From Rhodococcus koreensis (GTDB lineage Bacteria; Actinomycetota; Actinomycetes; Mycobacteriales; Mycobacteriaceae), in the NCBI RefSeq assembly GCF_900105905.1, contig NZ_FNSV01000005.1, forward strand, positions 186,001 to 250,000: a stretch of 64,000 nucleotides of DNA, read 5' to 3'. The position numbers and the translations under genes were made by a program. Below, piece after piece: positions 8,183-17,104 of the stretch. The first letter of the stretch is position 1, and every line of letters starts with the position of its first letter. Below the pieces are notes generated by a model. The model was not told the DNA's origin and did no database searches. It was given only the letters and a program-made list of their open reading frames with translations.

Positions 8183-8838
8183 TCAAAGTCCGTCGAGGAA
8201 AGCGAGTAGCGCGTCGGGTGCTCGGTATCGACCGGGACTTGTGTTGTGGGGCTGGACGCGTGCGAGGGCTTGCTCCTTGATGGTCATGTCGGCGTGCAGG
8301 TAGGGCTGGGTGGAAGCGAGGTCTTCGTGGCCGAGCCAGAGCGCGATCACCGAGGTGTCCACACCTGCGTGCAGCAAAGCCATCGCCGCCGAGTGACGCA
8401 GCGTGTGCGGGGTGACGTTCTTGCCGGTCAGTGTTGGGCAGTTCTCCGCGGCTCGGACGGCGTGTTTGGTGACCAGTTTCTCGACCGCGTCCGAGGAGAG
8501 CCGCCGACCGACTCGGGTCACGAACAATGGTTCGCTCGATTGTCCGTCACGTTCGGTGAGCCAAACCCGTAGTGTGGCAACGGTTTGTTTGGTCAGGGGT
8601 GTGGCGCGGTCCTTGCGGCCTTTGCCGTGGCAGCGGACGTGCGCCCCTGTTCCGAGTTCGATGTCGCCGATAGTGAGGCCGGTCAGCTCGCTCAGGCGTA
8701 GCCCGGTTTGGCAGGCGAGCAGCAGCAACGCGTGGTCGCGGCGCCCGATCCCGGTCCTGCGGTCGGGCGCGGCCAGCAGGGCGTCGATCTCGTTGGCGGT
8801 AAGCCGAAATCTCTTGTGAATCGTGTGGATATCACTTC
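8183..8838 (-). pseudogene. Tyrosine recombinase/integrase, N-terminally truncated
   Basis: The catalytic domain of a phage-integrase/XerC-type recombinase is intact: Arg in ACQTGLRLSELTGL, the HTLRH box, the LGHED motif and the nucleophile Tyr in STQPYLHAD. Homologous sequence (KRFRLTANEIDALLAAPDRR) continues upstream of any good start codon and is cut by a TGA near 8840. The N-terminal SAM-like core-binding domain, about 110 residues, is therefore missing. It closes the mobile-element debris between the ferredoxin/kinase operon and the second catabolic module. It is probably a relic of a multi-recombinase transposon. Confidence 0.8.
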
Positions 8839-8962
8839 GGATGTACTCATGTTCTCAATTGCGTCTCTCTATCACTGATGTCGAAGCGGGACTGTCGACG
8901 AAATGCCTAGACGCGCTCCTGCTGCGGGGACACATCGTTGTGATGTAAATGAATCGAAGCCG

Positions 8963-9907
8963 TCAGGCGAGTGCGCCTGCGCGGAGATCGGTGAGAGCGG
9001 CACGACTTTTGACGTCCACCACGAAGGACATCTCCTCCATGAGGGTCTCCCAGTGGTCGCCGTTGCGACGCAGGCAGTCGCTGTGTCGCAACGACCACGT
9101 CTGCGTCGATCCGTCTGTCGTCTCGACCGTCAGGTGCACCCGTGCGAGAACCGACCCGAGTTCGCCGTCAGAGTGCGCGATGAAGTCGGTGATCTCTGCG
9201 TCGACCCGGCTGACGCCGGCGAACAACTCCGTGAGGCTGGTGCGGACCTCGTCGAGTCCGCGGCACACGCCCGGCGTGAACGGGCCGAAGTAGACCACAT
9301 CCTCACCAGCGGCGAAGTGCGTGACCGCTTCGTCTGCCGTCTGTGCCACGATCCGCGACTCGAACCATTGGCGTAGTTCGCGTTGAGCCTTCTCCACCGT
9401 CGTCGCGGGACCGGGCAGCGGGTCGGCCGACCACTCAACAGCGCCCCGCTGTGGCAGTTCGTGCTTGTCATTGCCTCGGCCGGTCTCCCGGTCGACGGGA
9501 AACGACACGTGCGAAGTGGTCAGCAGCCATTTGCCGCCCTTGGTCTTGCGGAAGGTGTCGAGCTCGCGGAAAGTGATATTCGTCCCGCTCGACTCCGCCG
9601 TCGCGTGCACGTGCATGCTCAGACATGCGATCTGGCCGTTCGACACGTACGTCATGTCCTGCATGTCTGCGATCAGGTCGGGCACGGTGTGTTCGAATTG
9701 CGCGTTCATGTTGGCCCACTGTTCTTCCCAGCCCTGGTACCAGCCCTCCGGGCTGTTCCAGGAGAACAGATCCGCCATGACGACCTCTCGCGCCTGGACG
9801 TGCATCGCGTCGTCGCCGCTCGCCGCCGTCTGGGCGTGGTCCTGCAGTGCGAAGATCGCCTCGACGTCTTCGGCTCGGTTGAAACGGTTCCTTGATTCTT
9901 CTGACAT
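8963..9907 (-). CDS. Tandem SnoaL/NTF2-like domain protein
   Basis: This 314-residue protein appears to be two NTF2-like cone-fold domains in a row. The first (about 10-150) includes EDVEAIFALQDHAQ and the C-terminal strand KWLLTTSHVSFPV. The second (about 165-305) repeats the plan with VAQTADEAVTHFAAGEDVVYFGP and DHWETLMEEMSFVVDV. Such folds include ketosteroid isomerases, dehydratases and SnoaL-type cyclases; none of the specific catalytic residues could be assigned. The ATG at 9907 follows GGAGAG. It is 28 bases downstream of a GxW-family protein in the same operon. A double-domain NTF2 protein next to P450/BVMO genes may act on a cyclic intermediate, which is inference. Confidence 0.75.
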   Translation of the reverse strand: MSEESRNRFNRAEDVEAIFALQDHAQTAASGDDAMHVQAREVVMADLFSWNSPEGWYQGWEEQWANMNAQFEHTVPDLIADMQDMTYVSNGQIACLSMHVHATAESSGTNITFRELDTFRKTKGGKWLLTTSHVSFPVDRETGRGNDKHELPQRGAVEWSADPLPGPATTVEKAQRELRQWFESRIVAQTADEAVTHFAAGEDVVYFGPFTPGVCRGLDEVRTSLTELFAGVSRVDAEITDFIAHSDGELGSVLARVHLTVETTDGSTQTWSLRHSDCLRRNGDHWETLMEEMSFVVDVKSRAALTDLRAGALA

Positions 9908-9935
9908 AGGACTCTCCGGAGTTCGTCGGGTCCGA

Positions 9936-10490
9936 TCAGGCGGATTCGCGGACCAAGTGCTTGTTGATCACGAACTTCCCGTCCGGGGTCATCAGGTAGC
10001 CGGAGACCTTGTTGCCATCCTCTGAGAGTCGGCTGATCAAGACGTACTGCGCCGAACCGTCGAGGTTCTTGGTGACGCGGACTGTAGTGCGCTCATCTAT
10101 GTAGGTCATCTTCAGCCACGCACTCGGCTCGCCGAGCTTCAAGCCGGCCTTGAGGAGCTGTCCGCCGCCCCCCTGCAGCCGGGGGTGGCTGGGGTCACCA
10201 TCCACCTCGAGCAGGGTGTACGGAACCCACTTGTCGTCATTCAGCTCAATCACGAACTGCTCGTGGATGCGCAATTCGGGTGTGATCTGAACGTAGGTGT
10301 CGTGCGTCTGCACGCCGTCGGCGCCCGTCCGGATCTCGACCTTCTGATCCGTCAGGCTCTCCTTCACGTGCTCGCCCGACTGCTCGTCCAGGACGGTCGA
10401 CTCGTCTTTCGCGAGCCGCCAGACACCGTCGAAGGCCGCCAGGTTGATGTTCACATCGCCGGTCTGGTCTGCTACAACGTCGGTTGACAT
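9936..10490 (-). CDS. Uncharacterised GxW family protein, paralog 1
   Basis: This 184-residue protein has no signal peptide or membrane segment. It shares with two other proteins of the window (33027 and 35381) an N-terminal FDGVWRL, a central KWVPYTLLEVDGDPSHP and a C-terminal VTKNLDGSAQYVLISRLSEDG. The early G-x-W followed by alternating strands suggests a small beta-barrel of the lipocalin/fatty-acid-binding type. That is inference; I do not recognise a named family. Its ATG at 10490 follows AAGGAG and an upstream region duplicated at 13662-13915. It leads an operon with the tandem NTF2 protein. A ligand-binding or isomerase role is possible. Confidence 0.8.
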   Translation of the reverse strand: MSTDVVADQTGDVNINLAAFDGVWRLAKDESTVLDEQSGEHVKESLTDQKVEIRTGADGVQTHDTYVQITPELRIHEQFVIELNDDKWVPYTLLEVDGDPSHPRLQGGGGQLLKAGLKLGEPSAWLKMTYIDERTTVRVTKNLDGSAQYVLISRLSEDGNKVSGYLMTPDGKFVINKHLVRESA

Positions 10491-10731
10491 GCCTTCTGCG
10501 CTCCTTGAATCAGTGATGCGCCCCGGCGCGTGTGGGAAACCGATGCGGCGGGGACGGAAGGGGTGTGATCTCGTGGCCGGGATTCCGGTGATCCGGTCGA
10601 GGTGTGGCCTTCGCCACTACAGTCAGATAATCACGCGGCAAAGATTGTGTCAACCGGTAAATAAATTCACGTATAGTTCATCTGTGTGCTTGATGAACCC
10701 TTTTTGAATGATGCGTTGCGAGTCGACTTAA
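10466..10731. repeat. Duplicated promoter/5' region, copy 1
   Basis: About 260 bases covering the first codons and upstream region of the GxW paralog recur with scattered differences at 13662-13915. Conserved blocks include GATGCGGCGGGGACGGAAGG and AGATAATCACG. The copy probably carries the promoter; no AAC-N3-GTT site is present. Bases 10740-11021 show no gene. Confidence 0.85.
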
Positions 10732-10858
10732 CCCGGGTAGCCCGGTTCGCGCCCCGGCCGCCGGCACGTCGAGCGATTCGTGCATGCCCGTGCGTCAGTG
10801 AGGAATACGCGGTAATGCCGCCGGGCTATCGAAGATTCTCCCGGCGAGCACGGCGTCG

Positions 10859-10896
10859 CGCGGGAGGGTCACCGCTACGGAGCTTCCCCTCCCGCG
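10859..10896. terminator. Hairpin downstream of the MFS gene
   Basis: Ten-base perfect arms CGCGGGAGGG (10859-10868) and CCCTCCCGCG (10887-10896) enclose an 18-base loop, about 125 bases after the stop of the minus-strand transporter gene. Confidence 0.5.
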
Positions 10897-11021
10897 ATCT
10901 GCTCAAATGGATAGCCGTGGACCGAAACGCCAGTCGTCTCCCAAGGACTTTCCGAGCACCATGTTCTCCGCGAATGACCGTTGCGGCGACGGGGACCCGG
11001 CTCTGCGTGTGACACTCGTAC

Positions 11022-12485
11022 TCATACCGCAGCCTTCGCGGCACCGCGCTCGGCGTTCATCGGCGCATTTCGATCAGCAGATCGGCGATCGCCGATCAGG
11101 AGCGCCAGTGCCAGTGCCACCACAGAGGTCGCGATAATAGCCACGAAACCGACGGTCAGCGCCGACTCCGACGGCAGGTTCGAACCCGATACCGTGAATA
11201 TCCCGAGTATTACCGAGCCGAACGCAGTGCCTGCAGCGACCGCGACATTCATGATCACCCGGTTCATCCCTGTGGCCGCACCGGTCTGATCCGCCGGCAC
11301 CGCTTCGACGATGAGGTTCATCACGGCCGGAAGGCTCAGGTTGTGTCCCATAAGCACGGCACCCAGGGCAATCACGGTCCCTATAAGGCTTTCCGACACG
11401 AGGAACCACGCACCAGCGCCGCCGATGTACAGGACACATGCCGCGACAAGCGACCAGCGCGCACCGACCCGAGTAGAGATTCGCCCACTCCACCACGCCC
11501 CGCCGTAGCACACGATGCAGATGAGGAGTTGTATCGCTCCGGCCGCGGTGGGTGACAACCCGTGGCCTATCGAGGTCTCCTTGGGCAATTGCATGATCAT
11601 CGGGCTCAGCAGCGTCAGCAGGCCGAGCGGGCCCACGCCCACCACAATGGTGGCCAACGTTGTCAGCGATACCTTGCGATTTCGAAACTGCCGCATATCG
11701 ACGATGGGTTCCGGGACGCGCCGCTCCCACCAGATCCACGCCGCGAGTGCCACCAATCCGAGCAGGATCGGCGATAGCACTCTCCAGTCGAGCCAGCCCC
11801 ACTGGCCGCCTTTGGTGATGCCGAACAGAACGCCCGCGGTCGCGGGGACGAGCATGATCGCCCCCACCAGATCGACGGACGGGCGCGGCGTGATGCCGGG
11901 CGTCGCGGGTATACAGAATTGCGAGAGTAGTGCAGCCGCCGTACCCAGAACGACCGCGGCGGCGAACATCAGGCGCCAACCGCTCTGATCGAGCAGGACC
12001 CCGGCGACCAATGCGCCGATTCCAGAGGCAATCGGGATGATACCGCCGAGCAGGGCCACCGCCACCGGTACCCGCCGTTCGGGCAACAATTCCCGTATCA
12101 GGCCGGTGGAGATCGCAATGGCGCCGGCGGACAGGCCCTGCAACCCGCGGCCGAGAACGATCATCCACAGATCGACGGCCAGCGCACTCACGATCGAGCC
12201 GATGACCGCACCCACCAGTACCAGGGTCAGTACCTTCTGTCGCCCGAAGATATCGCCGAGACGACCGGAGGTGGCGGCAGAGCCGGCGCCTACGAGCAGG
12301 TAGGCCGTGCTCGTCCAGCCGACGGCGGTGGCATCGGCCTCGAAAACTCGCATGAACGTGGGCATGGCCGCGAACGCCATCGCGGTCTCAATGACCGCAA
12401 AGAGCTCGATCGCGATCAGAACGACCACGAATAGGACGTGGCGGCGCGATTCGGAACGTTCGATCTGCAGGGATTTAATCGTCAT
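11022..12485 (-). CDS. MFS transporter, EmrB/QacA (DHA2) type
   Basis: This protein of about 487 residues has roughly 14 hydrophobic segments. It carries the loop motif GRLGDIFGRQKVLT between TM2 and TM3 and a GRGLQGLSAGAIA segment, typical of 14-TM drug:H+ antiporters. It is an inner-membrane exporter or importer of unknown substrate. The ATG at 12485 (one codon into the open frame) has GGGAG six bases upstream. It lies downstream of the esterase on the same strand after a 155-base gap. In this context it may export a toxic intermediate or take up substrate; sequence alone does not decide. Confidence 0.88.
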   Translation of the reverse strand: MTIKSLQIERSESRRHVLFVVVLIAIELFAVIETAMAFAAMPTFMRVFEADATAVGWTSTAYLLVGAGSAATSGRLGDIFGRQKVLTLVLVGAVIGSIVSALAVDLWMIVLGRGLQGLSAGAIAISTGLIRELLPERRVPVAVALLGGIIPIASGIGALVAGVLLDQSGWRLMFAAAVVLGTAAALLSQFCIPATPGITPRPSVDLVGAIMLVPATAGVLFGITKGGQWGWLDWRVLSPILLGLVALAAWIWWERRVPEPIVDMRQFRNRKVSLTTLATIVVGVGPLGLLTLLSPMIMQLPKETSIGHGLSPTAAGAIQLLICIVCYGGAWWSGRISTRVGARWSLVAACVLYIGGAGAWFLVSESLIGTVIALGAVLMGHNLSLPAVMNLIVEAVPADQTGAATGMNRVIMNVAVAAGTAFGSVILGIFTVSGSNLPSESALTVGFVAIIATSVVALALALLIGDRRSADRNAPMNAERGAAKAAV

Positions 12486-12582
12486 CAATTCTCCCGACTC
12501 GTGGCCGAAGACGTTTCGGCGGTGGTGCGTGCATCGATACCCGAGGCGACGGCGAACAGCATGGGCAACTTGTTCACATCTC

Positions 12583-12606
12583 TCAACACGCCTAACGGGG
12601 TGTTGA
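12583..12606. terminator. Inverted repeat between esterase and MFS genes
   Basis: Perfect seven-base arms TCAACAC (12583-12589) and GTGTTGA (12600-12606) enclose ten bases. It lies just past the esterase stop and about 100 bases before the transporter start, so it could be a terminator or an operator for the transporter. Confidence 0.4.
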
Positions 12607-12640
12607 TTTGAACTACAGCGTCAATCCTGCGAACTAGAAC

Positions 12641-13615
12641 TTAAGCCACCGACGGCCCCAGGTGGCGGTCTTCGAACCGGCGCACCTCAGCGATGAGTTC
12701 GAGGTCCTCGGGTGCATTCCCGGTGAAACCGGCGTGCGGCATTCCCTCGAAAATGTGCAGCTCCGCCTCGACGCCGAACGCCAGGAGCCGTCGGTGCATT
12801 CGGACCGTATTCGACAGGAACAGGTCTCGGGTGCCGCTCTGCAGGAAGGTCGGCGGTAGTCCGGCCAAGTCCCCGAAGAGGGGGGAAAGGTAGGGATGTG
12901 TGAGTTGGTGGCCGCCAGCGTAGAGCATATTTAGGGGCATCAGCGAACCGAGAATGTCGATCCCGACGTTAGTGCGAAAGGTGTCCCCGGACTCGGTCAG
13001 GTCCACCTCGGGCGTCTGCAAGACCAGCGCCGCCGGCAGGGGCAGACCCTCGTCACGGGCGCGCATGAGAAGTGCGGCGGCGAGATTGCCGCCAGCCGAC
13101 GCGCCGACGACGACAATTCGCTGCGGAGCGCGCGTCTTGAGCGCGGCACGGTAGACAGCGATGGCGTCGTCCAAGGCCGCCGGATAGGGATGCCTGGGCA
13201 GCATCCGATAATCGGGAACCCAGGTCACGCCGGGCCGACGGGACGCAAGGGTCGCCGACTCCATCCATGCCAGGTCACCACCACCCATCACCATCGCCCC
13301 GCCGTGAAGCTGAAGAAACAGCGGGGTCTCGTCCCCGTTCGGCACCGAGGCTGGAGTCACGACGTGCACCGGAACACCGGCTACGATCGAGCGCGCATGC
13401 CGGTAGTGGTCATCCGGTGGCAGCGCCGCCGTGAATTTTGTGTGGAGAGCGTTCTCCTGCAGCGCAATCCATTTGTCCCACGCCGCCTCGTCGGCAGCCT
13501 CCGGGTAGAGCAGGGGGGCAACGTCTTGGATCAGCGTGAGGTAGTACTTGGCCTCTGGGCTGACGCTGGAAGGTGCCGGCGGACGTAGCCCCCGCTCGAT
13601 CGGAGTGGTGGTCAT
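12641..13615 (-). CDS. Alpha/beta hydrolase (HSL-family esterase)
   Basis: This 324-residue carboxylester hydrolase is of the hormone-sensitive-lipase group. It has the oxyanion-hole HGG (residues 104-106), the nucleophile elbow GASAGGN with Ser173, a late SGTRDLF aspartate and PHAGF histidine. It would hydrolyse an ester or lactone in the cytoplasm. The ATG at 13615 follows GAAGGAG and overlaps the TGA of a 24-codon relic reading frame as ATGA, so translation may be coupled. It lies behind a duplicated copy of the GxW-gene promoter and probably acquired that promoter when a GxW paralog was deleted. It is a candidate for cleaving esters or lactones produced by the BVMO. Confidence 0.92.
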   Translation of the reverse strand: MTTTPIERGLRPPAPSSVSPEAKYYLTLIQDVAPLLYPEAADEAAWDKWIALQENALHTKFTAALPPDDHYRHARSIVAGVPVHVVTPASVPNGDETPLFLQLHGGAMVMGGGDLAWMESATLASRRPGVTWVPDYRMLPRHPYPAALDDAIAVYRAALKTRAPQRIVVVGASAGGNLAAALLMRARDEGLPLPAALVLQTPEVDLTESGDTFRTNVGIDILGSLMPLNMLYAGGHQLTHPYLSPLFGDLAGLPPTFLQSGTRDLFLSNTVRMHRRLLAFGVEAELHIFEGMPHAGFTGNAPEDLELIAEVRRFEDRHLGPSVA

Positions 13616-13686
13616 GACAGCTCCTTCGAGGACATGTGCTTGTTGATCGCGTCGCCGGGTTCATCTGCTGCAACGTCGGTGGACAT
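13612..13686 (-). pseudogene. 24-codon deletion remnant of a GxW paralog (leader ORF)
   Basis: The frame starts MSTDVAADEPGDA, matching the first residues of the GxW paralog at 10490 (MSTDVVADQTGD). It then jumps to INKHMSSKELS, matching that protein's C-terminal INKHLVRESA. About 480 bases have been removed in frame. The remnant keeps its start codon and ribosome-binding region, and its stop overlaps the esterase start. Confidence 0.8.
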
Positions 13687-13915
13687 GCCCTCAGCGCTCC
13701 TTGAATCAGTGATGAGCCCGGCGCGTATGGGAAATCGATGCGGCGGGGACGGAAGGGGTGTGGTCTCGTGGCCGGGATTCCGGTGACCCGGTCGAGGTGT
13801 GGCCTTAGTCACCGCAGCCAGATAATCACGTGGAAAAGATTGTGTCAATGGGTAAATAAAGTGGCATGCGGTTCACCAATGTGCTTGGTGAATTTTGCGA
13901 GTGATGCGTTGCGAG
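13662..13915. repeat. Duplicated promoter/5' region, copy 2
   Basis: This is the second copy of the block at 10466-10731, here ahead of the 24-codon remnant and the esterase. It has small substitutions and indels but keeps ATAATCACG, GATTGTGTCAA and GATGCGTTGCGAG. Confidence 0.85.
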
Positions 13916-13976
13916 GGTTCCTGATCCGTAACCGGTAAGTCTGGCGTTCGCGCCAGAGCTTGAACCCTTGGGCACG

Positions 13977-14341
13977 ACGACACTGGTGATCGGCGGGAGC
14001 GGTTTTTCGGCTCACTTGTGACGAGACAGGTCGTGGAGTGAGGCGAGAAGGTACGCGCGTCCTCCTGCGCACGACGATCGCGACGTCGAGCTCTGCTACG
14101 GCGATCTATCAGTCAGGCCGGAGTCGGTTTGCTCGGGCGATTATTTCGCTCGGCGATGGACGGCTGCGACGTCGTCTTCCATTGCGCGGTCGACATGCAG
14201 GCCTTTCTGATCTACTCGCGATCCGGCCCAAGGGAATTGGCCAGATACGTCGCCAACGGCAAGTTCAAGGGCTTCGGCACCGATCCCTGGACGCCGGAAG
14301 TCGTCGACCGCGTGACCGTGCACGACGAGACGTACACGTGA
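13977..14341 (+). pseudogene. Fused remnant of an SDR/epimerase and a BVMO
   Basis: Degenerate sequence begins with a Rossmann start, TTLVIGGSGF, and continues through CDVVFHCAVDMQAFL, matching the SDR at 20189 (TTLVIGASGF; CKVVYHCVVDVRAFL). It then switches to GKFKGFGTDPWTPEVVDR, matching residues 44-62 of the BVMO at 21227. Stops and frame changes break the first part. It is what remains after a deletion through a second copy of the adjacent SDR-BVMO pair. Confidence 0.75.
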
Positions 14342-14437
14342 TGGTTCTCGGCTGCGAGTTCGCCTCGTCTGTCTGTACGGAAGCGGCGTTGATCAGCTAC
14401 GGAATCTGCGGAACAGTGTTACCGCTTTCACCTTTCA

Positions 14438-15706
14438 TCACACGTGGACGGGCAGCTTTTTGATCGCATGAAGAAATCGACTCGACAGATACTGCGGCTC
14501 GCCCACCTCGATATGCGGTGCCTGCGTCAGCAGTTCGTTGAACATCGCTCGAAGTTGCATCTTCGCGATCTGATTGCCCAGGCAGTAGTGAATTCCGCCG
14601 CCGCCGAACGCGACATGCCGGTTGGGTGTGCGGGCGAGGTCGAACTCCATCGGACGCTCAAACACCGACTCGTCACGGTTGCCGGAACAATAGAACAACC
14701 CAACCTTTTCGCCCGCCTTGATTGTCGTCCCGCGAATTTCAGTATCTTCCACTGCGATACGGGAGAAGTGCATTACCGGCGTCGCCCAACGGACGAACTC
14801 CTCGATCGCCGCGGTAATGCGGCCGTCGAAGTCGCCTGCGAGCCATTGTCGCTGTTCTGGATGCCGGGCCAGCGCGTGCACCGTGTGCGACGTGGTCTGC
14901 TTGGTCGTGTCGTTACCCGCGGTCGAAAGCAGGACCATGAACGCACCAATCTCGCGGTCGGTCATCCGATGACCGTCCACCTCGGCTTCGACAATCATGG
15001 TGATCAAGTCGTCTTTCGGGTGCTTACGGCGGTCTCGGGCCACCTCGATCGCTGCAGCGTGCAGGATGTCGACCTGCTCTTCGATGTACTTGCGAAGGTC
15101 CGTGACGCCTGCGACTTCGGCCGGATCGCTGGCAAGGAACATCGCTTCAGCTGCCGCAGTGACGGCCCCGCGATCAGACTGCGCAATGCCGATCAGGTCC
15201 GACACGGTGCGCATCGGAAGCTGCGCCGAACAGCGCTGCACGAAGTCGACGTCGCCGGAACCGACCATATCCGAGACGATCTCCTTCGCGTCGGCTTCGA
15301 TCTTGTCCCTCAGCCGAGCGATGTGGCGCGGGGTGAACGCCGCGGAGATGATGCGTCGGTATGTCGTGTGCCTCGGCGGATCCATCACGATGAACAGGCT
15401 CATGCGCTCCTCCCCAACCGTCGGCGGAACCGGTTCGACCATCACATTGCCGGTCACGGCCGACGAAAAGATCTCCGGATGCTTGCTCACAAAAGCTACG
15501 TCCTCGGCTCGCGTCGGCGCCCAGAAACCAGTCTCGCCGTGCGGATACCCGGAGTCCATCGGCTCGTGCCACGACACCTCGCCCGCGCGTCGCAACGATG
15601 AAAAGGTCTCGTCGCGCGCGGCGAATGGCTTCGACCAAAAGTCCCAGGACGAGATATCGATGTCGCTGTACGAGCGGACGGGGGTGGTGATGACGTCGTC
15701 GATCAT
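14438..15706 (-). CDS. Cytochrome P450 (copy 1)
   Basis: This 422-residue bacterial class I P450 has the I-helix AGNDTT (263-268), the K-helix ExxR (303-306) and the heme loop AFGGGGIHYCLG with the thiolate Cys375. General features resemble the actinobacterial CYP124/125/142 group that hydroxylates terminal carbons of isoprenoid and sterol chains; the assignment to that group is by eye. The ATG at 15706 has a weak purine-rich leader. It is downstream of an SDR, a hydratase and the broken ALDH on the same strand. A second, closely similar P450 is at 28379-29644. It needs an external ferredoxin; none is adjacent in this module. Confidence 0.96.
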   Translation of the reverse strand: MIDDVITTPVRSYSDIDISSWDFWSKPFAARDETFSSLRRAGEVSWHEPMDSGYPHGETGFWAPTRAEDVAFVSKHPEIFSSAVTGNVMVEPVPPTVGEERMSLFIVMDPPRHTTYRRIISAAFTPRHIARLRDKIEADAKEIVSDMVGSGDVDFVQRCSAQLPMRTVSDLIGIAQSDRGAVTAAAEAMFLASDPAEVAGVTDLRKYIEEQVDILHAAAIEVARDRRKHPKDDLITMIVEAEVDGHRMTDREIGAFMVLLSTAGNDTTKQTTSHTVHALARHPEQRQWLAGDFDGRITAAIEEFVRWATPVMHFSRIAVEDTEIRGTTIKAGEKVGLFYCSGNRDESVFERPMEFDLARTPNRHVAFGGGGIHYCLGNQIAKMQLRAMFNELLTQAPHIEVGEPQYLSSRFLHAIKKLPVHV

Positions 15707-15971
15707 GATCGGTCTTCTTTCGTGATGACTAGGACAATCGTGGGCTGGGTTGGAGGTGAATGGACGACACCTGTGGCCGTCGGAACGTGGTCACGCATGA
15801 GTACGAGTCCAGGTCACGTAACCGTGAGCGCGTCGATGAGTGCGAGCGGCTCCATATATTTCGTAGGACCGTCAGCGCGCCGACAACCCGGCGGCGACGA
15901 TCCGATGCGGAGCTGGGTAGCTGCGATGCCGAGATCCTTGAACTGCGTAAGTCGAACCGCCATCGACGTCG

Positions 15972-16769
15972 TCACGCGTCCGCCTGCACTGAAATGCCGC
16001 CGGTCGACGCACCGGCGATGAGACCGCCGTCCACCGGAATGTCGGCCCCGTTGACGAATCCCGAGTCTGGGCCGAGCAGAAAAACGACGACCGATGCGAC
16101 GTCCTCCGGTGCCGCGTGCCGACCGAGGAGTTGCTCGGACCAGTCGATGGCGCCGGGCGGCATCGACTCCTTGAAATCCGTAAGGATGCCGGTGGCGGTC
16201 GCGCCCGGGCATACGCAATTGATTCGGACGCCCTGGGTCCAGAGCACGTGCGAGCGCTGCTTCGAGTAGAAGATGACGGCCTCCTTCGAGAAGCCGTAGG
16301 CGGTTGGACCATCCTGGGGCGCGTTCTGTGTCGACCACGCGAGTTGCGCGTCGTAGTCGTTCAGCGCGATGAACTCGTCCAGTTCCGCGCGATGGAACTG
16401 CCAGCTCGCGCCCGCAGCAGAGGCGACATTCACGATCGATCCGCCTTGCTGAATATTGGCCTCCACCGCCTCTGACAGCGCTCGGAGGCCGAGGTAATTG
16501 ACGCGCATGACCGCATCGGCCGACTTGGTGCCGGGGACGCCAGCAACGTTTGCGAGCCCATCCACCTTCGCAGGCAGCTGATCGACCGCGGCAGCGATGG
16601 ACGACGGATCGGCGAGATCGACTTCGATGAAGGTGACGCGCGGGTCTTGTGGATCGACGCGGTCGAGAACGACAACGTCGGCGCCCTCCGCGAGCAGTCG
16701 TTCGCGAACGGCCGCACCGATACCCGCGGCCCCGCCGGTAACCGCGAAAACTTTGTCCTGCAATCTCAT
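15972..16769 (-). CDS. Short-chain dehydrogenase/reductase (3-alpha-HSD-like)
   Basis: This 265-residue classical SDR has nucleotide-binding TGGAAGIG (11-18), catalytic Ser117 in VNVASAAG, and YxxxK (YGFSK, Tyr158/Lys162). A long insertion before the active-site Tyr (about 123-155, with WQFHRAELDEF) recalls 3-alpha-hydroxysteroid dehydrogenase/carbonyl reductases. It would interconvert an alcohol and ketone. The ATG at 16769 follows AGGAG. It lies between the P450 and the hydratase, in line with oxidation of a P450-made alcohol to the ketone used by the BVMO. Bases 16770-17104 contain no gene. Confidence 0.9.
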   Translation of the reverse strand: MRLQDKVFAVTGGAAGIGAAVRERLLAEGADVVVLDRVDPQDPRVTFIEVDLADPSSIAAAVDQLPAKVDGLANVAGVPGTKSADAVMRVNYLGLRALSEAVEANIQQGGSIVNVASAAGASWQFHRAELDEFIALNDYDAQLAWSTQNAPQDGPTAYGFSKEAVIFYSKQRSHVLWTQGVRINCVCPGATATGILTDFKESMPPGAIDWSEQLLGRHAAPEDVASVVVFLLGPDSGFVNGADIPVDGGLIAGASTGGISVQADA

Positions 16770-17104
16770 TGAAATCTCCTGCGATGGTCGAGTTTAGTGA
16801 TCTTTCGTCACAAGGTGGGCGACCCAGATCGGCCGACGGTTCATGATCGACGCCCCACTCCGTCAACACTTTCGCAGTGTGCGTTGCCGCCGCCTTCGGT
16901 CGTTGCACCTGACCGGGCATCGCCGCCATCAGGGGAAACTGGTGGGGGCTGCGGACACCGTCCGGCGTCACGTCTGCGTCGCGGTCTCGGAGATGCGGAT
17001 GGGGCAACGTCTCGGTTAACGGCACAACCGGCGACACGCACCGTCGACAACGAACATCGCACACCAGTCTTGCGGATCCGCCGTCGGACCGAGCAGACGA
17101 ACAT

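Noticed and set aside
14444..15601. 385-codon plus-strand frame opposite P450 copy 1
   Set aside because: Antisense shadow; the P450 on the minus strand has all family motifs.
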